A stretch of 18,103 bases of DNA from CAYWXV01 sp964462535 (GTDB lineage: Bacteria; Bacteroidota; Ignavibacteria; OLB7): positions 1 to 18,103 of the forward strand of contig CAYWXV010000053.1 in NCBI GenBank assembly GCA_964462535.1, read 5' to 3'. This document shows positions 6,847 to 14,400 of this stretch, piece after piece. The position numbers and the translations under genes are program-made. Each line of letters starts with the position of its first letter. Positions within the stretch are counted from its first letter, which is position 1. The notes beneath the pieces were generated by a model. That model saw nothing but the letters and a program-made list of their open reading frames with translations, was not told where the DNA came from and ran no database searches.

Positions 6847-7692
6847 CTACCGTTCAATCCATTTCATTGCGATCGCAAGGAGCAGGCCGCCTCCCAACAA
6901 CAGTCGATAGACAATGAACAATCGCGTCGATCGTGTGCGGAGATATCGTAGAAGGAAGGCGATTGCCCAGTACCCGCTCAAACCGGCCACGACCGTTGCG
7001 ACGATCAAACTGATCATTCCCGACGAATCAAGGTCGCGCCAGGTCTGGATGAACTCCAGGACGCCACTGGCTGCTACTGCCGGGATGGAGAGAAGAAAGC
7101 TGAACCGAGCCGCCCCCTCCCGGGTCAGGCCGCGAAAAAGTCCCGCCGTGATCGTTGTCCCAGACCTGGAGGCGCCGGGGATGAGCGCCAGCGCCTGGGC
7201 AAAGCCGATGGCGAGCGCGTCGCCGATCGTCACTGCCTCGATTGGGCGAGTGAACCGGGCACGTCGCTCTGCGATCTCGAGAACAAGTGCCAATCCGACG
7301 AGGCTTGCGCCTATTACGGCCAGGTCTTTTGTGATCGTACCCTCTATCACCCGTTTAAACCCCAGTCCGATCGCGACAATAGGGAGTGTTCCGAGAATAA
7401 TGTACCAGCCGTTGCGTGCGGCGGTTGTTTGCTCCCTAAAGGGGACGCGTCGGAGATTTTCGGTCACAAACGACGTCGTAATCGCCACAAGCTCACGACG
7501 GAAGTAGGCCAGAACCGCCGCGAGCGTTCCAAGTTGAACGACTGCGATAAAGGCGGTCCACGACTGCGGTGACGCTGGATCGATGAGGTTCATCGCCCTG
7601 CCGGCGATCGTCAGGTGTGCGGTGGAACTGATGGGAAGGAACTCGCTCAACCCCTGGATCAGGCCGAGCAGGACCGCCTCTGCGAAAGACAC
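6847..7692 (-). CDS. uppP: Undecaprenyl-diphosphatase UppP (BacA family)
   Basis: It removes a phosphate from undecaprenyl pyrophosphate at the inner membrane, returning the lipid carrier used for peptidoglycan and other surface glycans; overexpression gives bacitracin resistance in known members. The 281-residue product has the family's usual length and about eight hydrophobic segments. Both signature motifs are present: LIQGLSEFLPISSTAHL near residue 11 (the first acidic residue of ExxxE is Gln13, the second is Glu17) and PGASRSGTT at 172-180 with the catalytic Arg176. REGAARFSFLLSIPA follows. I chose GTG at 7692 because GGAG lies seven bases upstream and the protein then aligns with family starts. 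The frame stays open to 7998, but that extension is not membrane-like and overlaps the divergent gene. It is the first gene of a three-gene minus-strand cluster. Confidence 0.96.
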   Translation of the reverse strand: MSFAEAVLLGLIQGLSEFLPISSTAHLTIAGRAMNLIDPASPQSWTAFIAVVQLGTLAAVLAYFRRELVAITTSFVTENLRRVPFREQTTAARNGWYIILGTLPIVAIGLGFKRVIEGTITKDLAVIGASLVGLALVLEIAERRARFTRPIEAVTIGDALAIGFAQALALIPGASRSGTTITAGLFRGLTREGAARFSFLLSIPAVAASGVLEFIQTWRDLDSSGMISLIVATVVAGLSGYWAIAFLLRYLRTRSTRLFIVYRLLLGGGLLLAIAMKWIER

Positions 7693-7720
7693 TGGCAGGC
7701 TCCGTGAAAAATGGAAGCGA

Positions 7721-7728
7721 CAAAGATA
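7721..7728 (-). promoter_or_regulatory. Candidate Bacteroidota-type -7 element for the uppP cluster
   Basis: TATCTTTG on the minus strand matches the TAnnTTTG element exactly and lies 28 bases before the uppP start. No TTG was found at the expected -33 distance, so only half the promoter is seen. A chance match is possible. Confidence 0.35.
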
Positions 7729-7813
7729 AAAAGTCGTACTAATTGCCGATCTTGTTCGTCCCCCCTGGCAGTCCATCCACAGTATTCGATCATCGCAATC
7801 CGGAAGCCGGCCT

Positions 7814-8992
7814 GTGTCGATAAACCCCTCGTACTCCCAGCTTGCACAACCATACACCGTTCCAACTGGCGACATTGTCCTTCGCAATCGGCTCGTCCTC
7901 CCCTCAATTCCAACATGGTCCTCGTCCCAATCAGGCGAGATTAGTACCCAGGAGATAGAATTCCTGCGACGTCGATCGCGTGCAGTCGGCATGACCATCT
8001 CACCACCCTGCTCGGTTACACTCGATGGCAGAACCGATGAAGGGGAGTGGACCTGCGCAAGCGACGATTATCTCGCAGGAATGCGCGAGGTCGCTGCCGC
8101 GATCCGGGGTGAGGGGTCGCTTGCCGTACTGCAGCTGCGACATGCGGGGCGTCTCGCATTCGAGTCACCCATGGGTCCCAGCGACGTCCCCTCCCCCAGC
8201 CCGGGGGCCGTTAATCCGCGCGAGATGACGGAAAGAGAGATAGAAGCTGTAATCACGGCATTCGGCGAAGGTGCACGCCGGGCAGTCCTTGCCGGCTTCG
8301 ATGCTGTCGAAATTGACGGCGCCGACGGAGGGCTGATTCAGCAGTTCTTCTCACCACATGCGAATCATCGTCATGATCAGTGGGGGGGTGGTGTTGAGAA
8401 TCGAGCTGCCTTCCCCATCGCAGTGCTCGAAGAAGTGCGGGAGATCGTCCGCCGGAACGCGTATCGCCCCTTCGCAATCGGATTCCGACTCGCTCCAGAG
8501 GAGATCTCTGAGCCTGGCATTGACCTCACCGAGTCCATTCAGCTGATCGAGGGGCTGGTTGCCTGCCGACCCGACTGGATTCACATCTCGAGCAACGACT
8601 ACTTCGCGGGCAGCCGACGGTCTTCCCAGTCCCGACGCCCTCTTGCCGCTCTCCTATCGGAACAGATCAGGCATCGCACTGGTGTGCTGGCTGCGGGTTC
8701 GATCACGACGCCGACGCAATCTCTCTCGGTTCTCAACGACGGTGCCGATCTTGTTGGAATCGGTCGGGCCATGATCGTTGACCCAGACTGGGCTGAAAAG
8801 ATGCTGGACGGAAGGGAAGACGATATCAAGACGTGTCTCCCCCGTAAGGGAGCCGACGAGTCCGAGTCCATTCCAACCCCGATGTATCATCGCATCTGCG
8901 CCGATCCTGACTGGATTCATCTCTGTCCTGTTCTCTCCGACACGGACCATCCCCTCCCGGCGATAGCCCCGGCTGGTGAAATCGGGCAGTAA
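7814..8992 (+). CDS. Old Yellow Enzyme-family NADH:flavin oxidoreductase homologue with altered active site
   Basis: The 392-residue TIM-barrel protein has clear OYE-family motifs: QLRHAGR (107-113), GFDAVEIDGADGG (161-173), QQFFSPHANHRHDQWGG (176-192), the FMN-contacting Arg225 in GFRLAPEE, and GIGRAMIVDPDW (315-326) for the FMN phosphate. Length and order resemble the YqiG/YqjM type. Members reduce activated C=C bonds or nitro compounds with FMN and NAD(P)H in the cytoplasm. The substrate-binding signature, usually HGAHGY or HGANGY, reads DGADGG here, so the His, His/Asn and Tyr (168, 171, 173) are Asp, Asp and Gly. FMN binding probably survives, but the classical ene-reductase activity is doubtful. 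The start is GTG at 7814, with GGAAG upstream, 121 bp from the divergent uppP start. The C-terminal 45 residues keep two Cys but no iron-sulfur motif. Confidence 0.88.
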   Translation: MSINPSYSQLAQPYTVPTGDIVLRNRLVLPSIPTWSSSQSGEISTQEIEFLRRRSRAVGMTISPPCSVTLDGRTDEGEWTCASDDYLAGMREVAAAIRGEGSLAVLQLRHAGRLAFESPMGPSDVPSPSPGAVNPREMTEREIEAVITAFGEGARRAVLAGFDAVEIDGADGGLIQQFFSPHANHRHDQWGGGVENRAAFPIAVLEEVREIVRRNAYRPFAIGFRLAPEEISEPGIDLTESIQLIEGLVACRPDWIHISSNDYFAGSRRSSQSRRPLAALLSEQIRHRTGVLAAGSITTPTQSLSVLNDGADLVGIGRAMIVDPDWAEKMLDGREDDIKTCLPRKGADESESIPTPMYHRICADPDWIHLCPVLSDTDHPLPAIAPAGEIGQ

Positions 8993-9015
8993 CCTCTCCC
9001 AAACCGAACCATGCC

Positions 9016-9040
9016 GGGGGGCTTTACGCCCCCCCTCTCT
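9016..9040 (+). terminator. Terminator after the OYE homologue
   Basis: GGGGGGC (9016-9022) pairs with GCCCCCC (9028-9034) across a 5-base loop, and is followed by CTCTCTTTCC. It lies 23 bases past the upstream stop. The T tract is interrupted by C, so termination may be partial. Confidence 0.6.
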
Positions 9041-9081
9041 TTCCTATATTGTCCGGTTTCCGTTCCCGGAGAGCGCTCGCT

Positions 9082-9097
9082 TGCCCGGATTCGGGCA
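9082..9097 (+). other. Small hairpin in the leader of the LCP-like gene
   Basis: TGCCCG-GATT-CGGGCA can form a 6-bp stem with a 4-base loop 35 bases before the ATG at 9133. It lacks a T tract. It may be a leader structure or a protein-binding palindrome; chance is possible. Confidence 0.25.
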
Positions 9098-9132
9098 TGA
9101 ATCATCTGGCTCACTCTTGAAGAACGTCCCGT

Positions 9133-10653
9133 ATGGCGCCTGACGCTAAAACTACGTCTCATTCAACGACAGTCGACGAGCCACTGCCGCGACGACGACG
9201 ACGCTGGCCATGGTGGTTTGCGGGGATTATCGTCTTCTTTGTCGCGTGGCACCTCCTCTCCCGGGTTACCACAGTCGTCCCCCCTCCCGCGCGCGCAGTT
9301 GCAGACGTCACGGACAAGATCTACGATGAGATCTACAGCGACGCCATTATTCAAAGGGCGAGTGAGCTCCCACCAGAGGTAAACGTCCTACTCGTCGGGT
9401 TGGACAATCGCGTCGGATCGAACGACAACCATGCGGATGCGATTCACCTGATCACGATCCGCACCAAGGACTCGATTGGTGTGACAATCACTTCTATTCC
9501 CCGGGGAACCGAGGTAAAGGGCTACGGGATCGACCCCGAATTCTCGTTTATGGCAAACGTTCGCGCCCTGAAAGGTCGTGCCGCCCTGATGAAAGCAATT
9601 CGAAATCTGGCTAAGAAGAAGAAGATCGACTATTACGTCGAGGTCACCTTCAGCCAGGTCATGGGAGTTCTCGAACTGCTCGGCTACAAGGACCCCGCGA
9701 CCGCACTCCAGTACCTGAGGCATCGGAAGTCGTATATCCTCGGAGACGTGCAGCGGAGCTACAACCAGGGGAAATTCATTCGATCACAGATGATCCGACG
9801 GGCCGACTTGTTAACGGGAGCGAAGGGGGATCTCCTTATCCGAATGGGTCTCGGGATGGTGGACACCGATTTGGACGTTGAGACCGTGCAAGCGTTCGTC
9901 TATCTCCTGCGTGACAGAAAGGTACTCGACAGCGCGCACGTCTTCCTTGAAATGCGCCCGAAGATCAACATGGCTCGCCTGGATCAGAGCGATACGCCGG
10001 AGCCGGATCAGATCGCTGGAGTAGTAAATCACCTGGTTCGAAGGACGGGAAAGGACATCGACGACCTCGGTCGCTACAACCCCTATCCGCGTATAAAAAG
10101 CGTGATAAGCAGGGCGTCGGCTGCCGGGCAGAGCCCAAAGGCCATCGTCTCCATACTCGAGCCGATCTTCGCCCAGAAGGCATGGCTCCAGGTGCAGGAA
10201 CGCCCCCTTCGACGCGAGCTCAGAGACAGCGTGGAAGACCTCTTGATTCGTGCCTATACGGCACTTAAAAAGCAGGACAAAGCCGACGAGGTTCATCAAT
10301 ACATGGTCAGCGAGCGGAAGGCCTTCAGTGAGGTGGAGAGAGAGGTTCGGCGTTTCAGTTACGGGAGACGCCCGGGTGTACACAAATCATCCGATGCCGC
10401 AGCAGTCCGGCGTGCTCAACGTGACAACCTGGGACAGTCTCAAACGCACGTGGAGCCGCAACCAACTCCGAATCAAACGGAAACAGACCCACCCCCGACG
10501 ATTCAAAAGGCATCTGATGGGTCCGGAAGCCATCCGGAAGTGCATCACGATGGTACGGGAACTCAGGACCCGCCAAAGCAGGACCCCCCCAAGCAGGAGG
10601 CGGGAGATGCCAAGAAGGACAAAGAAGTGAAGGTGATCGATATCAACCCCTAA
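9133..10653 (+). CDS. LytR-CpsA-Psr (LCP)-like membrane protein with long C-terminal extension
   Basis: The 506-residue protein has a cytoplasmic N-terminus ending in an Arg run (20-24), one membrane helix (WPWWFAGIIVFFVAWHLL, about 25-42) and an outside domain. LCP motifs run in order: NVLLVGLDNR (84-93), the HADAI block with Asp102, SIPRGTEV (121-128), YYVEVTFSQVMGVLELLG (167-184), then LQYLRHR and GDVQRSYNQGKFI (Arg196, Arg198, Asp205, Arg208, Gln212). LCP enzymes transfer glycopolymers from undecaprenyl-pyrophosphate to peptidoglycan or protein. Departures from the family consensus are SIPRDT to SIPRGT and RSDT to HADA. After residue 225 comes about 280 residues of charged, probably helical sequence (residues 330-440 suggest TPR-like helices), then a Pro/Gln/Lys tail with DPPKQ twice. 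The start is ATG at 9133 without a clear Shine-Dalgarno. It follows the terminator at 9016, so it has its own promoter. Confidence 0.78.
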   Translation: MAPDAKTTSHSTTVDEPLPRRRRRWPWWFAGIIVFFVAWHLLSRVTTVVPPPARAVADVTDKIYDEIYSDAIIQRASELPPEVNVLLVGLDNRVGSNDNHADAIHLITIRTKDSIGVTITSIPRGTEVKGYGIDPEFSFMANVRALKGRAALMKAIRNLAKKKKIDYYVEVTFSQVMGVLELLGYKDPATALQYLRHRKSYILGDVQRSYNQGKFIRSQMIRRADLLTGAKGDLLIRMGLGMVDTDLDVETVQAFVYLLRDRKVLDSAHVFLEMRPKINMARLDQSDTPEPDQIAGVVNHLVRRTGKDIDDLGRYNPYPRIKSVISRASAAGQSPKAIVSILEPIFAQKAWLQVQERPLRRELRDSVEDLLIRAYTALKKQDKADEVHQYMVSERKAFSEVEREVRRFSYGRRPGVHKSSDAAAVRRAQRDNLGQSQTHVEPQPTPNQTETDPPPTIQKASDGSGSHPEVHHDGTGTQDPPKQDPPKQEAGDAKKDKEVKVIDINP

Positions 10654-10709
10654 CCCACGTTCGATCGTCAACATTCCGAGAGAGGATGGATGACGTGGGG
10701 GGATGAATT

Positions 10710-11118
10710 TCACGGTTGGCGAAGGGCTTCCCACACCCACCACTCGCATAGGTATTCCCTCGATTCCCGCCCGCTACTGTTGGTCAAAGATGCGCCTTCG
10801 GCCCATGTTGATGCGTATTCGAGGGTGGCACACGCCGCGACCAGGACCTTGCCGGTAACACTGCACTCCACCTCCCCTTCAGAATTCTCAATGCTCGGAT
10901 AAGGAATCCGGTGTCGTTCCGAAACACCCTCCATTCCTTGCTTCCAACCACATCAACCACGCTTGTCGCCGCACTAAATGCGTGCCGGTAGCATAAGCCG
11001 TCCCGCCCCACGACCGACAGACCACGCATCGCCAGCTCGCGCCTGAATCCCTCCGAGGCAGTTGTGAAATACGCGCCACCTCCACGTTGCGCTCCACTTT
11101 GATAACTGCAGCGAACCT
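10710..11118 (-). pseudogene. Possible decayed, frame-shifted coding remnant
   Basis: Two overlapping minus-strand frames look more protein-like than their surroundings. The upstream one (from about 11118) includes AYFTTASEGFRRELAMRG and VVDVVGSKEWRVFRNDT. The downstream one (ending at 10710) continues with HRIPYPSIENSEGEV and TGKVLVAACATLEYASTW. They would join by one frameshift near 10905-10925. The second part faintly recalls a TonB C-terminal-type pattern (YP...EG.V...VLV), too weakly to name. There is no good start. It could simply be non-coding DNA with chance open frames. Confidence 0.22.
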
Positions 11119-11330
11119 CCTATCGGCGCCAGTTGCTCCTCGTCGCGGGATTCTTGAACAGCCTCATGATCCCGGAGCTACTCAACGGACTGTACGCTTG
11201 AACGATGCGGATCCTTCCAGATACAGGTCGGCAGGCTTAGCATATCGTTGTTCGACGTTCGGGTCGCTTCCAAGCCTCGATGCGCGATCGGCATCGAATA
11301 GCGAGTGAACGAGTTCCGCGCCGGTGGCAC

Positions 11331-11371
11331 AAAAAACTCAGGGGTCCCGTCGGTTTCCCGACGAGACCCCT
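11331..11371 (-). terminator. Rho-independent terminator of the giant repeat gene
   Basis: On the minus strand AGGGGTCTCGTCGG pairs with CCGACGGGACCCCT across a 4-base loop (11371-11340), a 14-bp stem with one mismatch, and is followed by GAGTTTTTTG. It lies 91 bases past the stop codon at 11463. The long stem and T tract make this a confident call. Confidence 0.9.
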
Positions 11372-11462
11372 GTCCTTGGCTACCGCGATTGATATCGCGA
11401 CGGATGGCGCCCGCGATGGGTGGCCTCCGTTACTCCAGGCAAACCGGAGCGTCGGCAGCCTT

Positions 11463-14400
11463 CTAGTTCACCAGACGCCACACGCCACCGATATAGATGA
11501 ATTTCTCGGTAGCACCGGAGACCGTTGTTGCCCCTCCGGTAAGCGCCTGCGTGTCGCTGTTGGAGATGTACAGAACCTGTCCGTTGACACCCGCGGGCAT
11601 CGTAACGGCATTGGCAGCTGCGGCGGCATCGTTTGTGACCTCAACCACAGTTGCATTGGCCGGTATCGTAATCGTTGCACCGGCTGCAACTGTACTGTAG
11701 CTGAGAACGACGTCGCTTGTCATGGTAACGACACCATTGAACGTCGCGGTGCTGTTAAACGCAGCCGTGCCAGTCCAGGTGTTGTTGCCGTTCAGCAGTG
11801 CAACGTTGCTCGAGAGGCGAGCATCGCTGATCGTGCTCGATGAGGCATTGATCGCCGTAACGATCCTTGCACCCGTCGCTGCCGAAGTCGAGAGCAGTGG
11901 GTTCGGATAGCTTCCAGTGAGGTCGCCACCAGCTGTTCCACCCGGCGTCGGGTTGCCCCAGATCGGCGTCGCGACGCCGTTGTACATCAGGGCCTGCCCC
12001 GCCGTCGAGGCACCGCTCGTCGAGATCTTCGCGGCCGTAACCGCGTTGTCAACGATCTTCACGGTGCTTACTGCATCGTCGGCCAGACCGAGCTCGTTGC
12101 CGGTCGTTCCGTCTCCAACCAACGTCGCGTCTGTCGAGACGGCAACGTTTCCAGCCGTGGTCACGAAGTCCTTCGTCACCAGCGTCGTTCCGGCGTCACC
12201 ACTGACGGTGGAGGCCGATGTCGCCTTCGCCGTCAAGGCGAGGCTTGTTCCATTGATCGTCGTAAACGCACCCGTGCTAGGCGTAGAAGCGCCGATCGGG
12301 GTGTTGTTGATCGTTCCGCCACTGATGGTCAGGGCGTCATTTACCTGGGCGTCTGTCAGCCCGTTGCCGATGCGAACGGCGTTGATCGTCGTCGTGCCGG
12401 CGTTGACCGCTGCGATCAGATTGTCACCCTGGGTGCCACTGGCCGGAAGAAGCTGGGCAGCAGTGTAGGTGTTGCTGTTTGCCAGATTGATTCCAAGAGC
12501 GTTCCCCGTGGTGCCATCGCCCACAAGCGTGGCGTCCGTCGTAACTGCCGCAGAACCAGCCGTTCCAAGGAAGTCCTTGGTCACCAGCGTGTTCCCCGGG
12601 TCACCAACGACCGTCGAGGCGGAGGTCGCCTTTCCGGTGAGGCTCATGCTCGCGCCGGCAATCGTCGTGAACGCACCCGTGCTCGGGGTCGTCGCGCCGA
12701 TCGGGCTATTGTCGATCGTGCCGCCGCTGATTGTCAGGGCGTCTGCCACGTGGGCGTCGTTGATCGTCGTTGAGCCTGAATTCACCGAAGCGATGAGGGC
12801 GTCACCCTGTGCTGCCGTCGCCGGAAGCGTCTGGGTGCCCGTCCAGGTATTCGCATTCGAGAGATCTATTCCAAGCGGGCTTCCGGTCGTGCCGTCACCC
12901 GTCATCGTTGCGTCTGTCGACACACCCAGGACACCCGTTGTCAGGTAATCCTTCGTGACGACCGTATTCCCTGGATCGCCGCCGGCCGTCGAGGCCGACG
13001 TGATCTTTCCACTGGCGTCAACCGTCGTGAACGCACCCGTGCTCGGGGTCGTCGCGCCGATTGGCGTTGCATCAACCGTTCCACCGTTGATCGTCAGGTT
13101 GTCGTTCACCTGCGCGTCCGTCAGACCCGTGCCGATTCTCGCGGCATTGATCGTCGTCGTTCCCGAGTTCGTCGACGCGATGAGGGCGTCACCCTGGGCT
13201 GCCGTTGCCGGTAGCGTCTGAGTGGCTGTCCACGTGTTCGCATTCGCAACGTCGATGCCAAGCGGGTTGCCGGTCGTCCCGTCACCCGTCAGCGTCGCGT
13301 CTGTCGTTACGGCCAGGTTGCCGGCGGCAAGGTAGTCCTTGGTTACCAGCGTGTTACCCGGATCACCAGCGACTGTCGAGGCCGACGTCGCCTTCGCGGT
13401 GAGGGCCATGCTCGTGCCGGCGATCGTCGTGAACGCACCCGTGCTCGGGGTCGTCGCGCCGATTGGCGTTGCATCAACCNNNNNNNNNNNNNNNNNNNNN
13501 NNNNNNNNNNNNNNNNNNNNNNNNNNNNNNNNNNNNNNNNNNNNNNNNNNNNNNNNNNNNNNNNNNNNNNNNNNNNNNNTCGCATTCGCAACGTCGATGC
13601 CAAGCGGGTTGCCGGTCGTCCCGTCACCCGTCAGTGTTGCATCTGTCGACACACCCAGGACACCCGTTGTCAGGTAGTCCTTCGTCACGAGCGTGCTTCC
13701 CGGATCACCAGCGACCGTCGAAGCCGACGTTGCCTTCGCGGTGAGGGCCATGCTTGTGCCGGCGATCGTCGTGAACGCACCCGTGCTCGGGGTCGTCGCG
13801 CCAATCGGGCTGTTGTCAACCGTGCCGCCGTTGATCGTCAGGTTGTCAGCCACATGGGCATCGTCAACCGTCGTCGTACCGGAGTTCACCGATGCGATCA
13901 GGTTGTCACCCTGTGCTGCCGTTGCCGGAAGCGACTGCGTCGCCGTCCAGGTATTCGCATTCGCGACATCGATACCGAGCGGGTTGCCGGTGGTTCCGTC
14001 GCCCGTCAGTGTTGCATCTGTCGACACACCCAGGACGCCCGTTGTCAGGTAGTCCTTCGTCACAAGCGTGCTTCCCGGATCACCAGCGACCGTCGAAGCC
14101 GACGTCGCCTTCGCGGTGAGGGCCATGCTTGTGCCGGCGATCGTCGTGAACGCACCCGTGCTCGGGGTCGTCGCGCCAATCGGGCTGTTGTCAACCGTGC
14201 CGCCGTTGATCGTCAGGTTGTCAGCCACATGGGCATCGTCAACCGTCGTCGTACCGGAGTTCACCGATGCGATCAGGTTGTCACCCTGTGCTGCCGTTGC
14301 CGGAAGCGACTGCGTCGCCGTCCAGGTATTCGCATTCGCGACATCGATACCGAGCGGGTTTCCGGTCGTACCGTCACCCGTCAGCGTTGCATCGGTAGCT

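Larger units (their letters stand above)
10654..11462. other. 809-bp stretch with no convincing intact gene
   Basis: Between the LCP-like stop and the giant repeat gene's stop, every frame is broken and none has a start, RBS and protein-like sequence together. It includes a possible decayed minus-strand coding region (10710-11118) and the terminator of the repeat gene (11331-11371). Just after 10653, CCCACGT and ACGTGGG could pair over a loop of about 30 bases, but there is no T tract. I see nothing else between 11119 and 11330. Confidence 0.6.

Noticed and set aside
6847..7998. A longer 383-codon form of UppP starting at 7998
   Set aside because: The extra 102 residues are not membrane-like, have no family counterpart and overlap the divergent OYE-like gene. 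The GTG at 7692 has an RBS and matches the family N-terminus.
10654..10700. Possible terminator after the LCP-like gene (CCCACGT...ACGTGGG)
   Set aside because: The loop is about 30 bases and no T tract follows, so it is not called.
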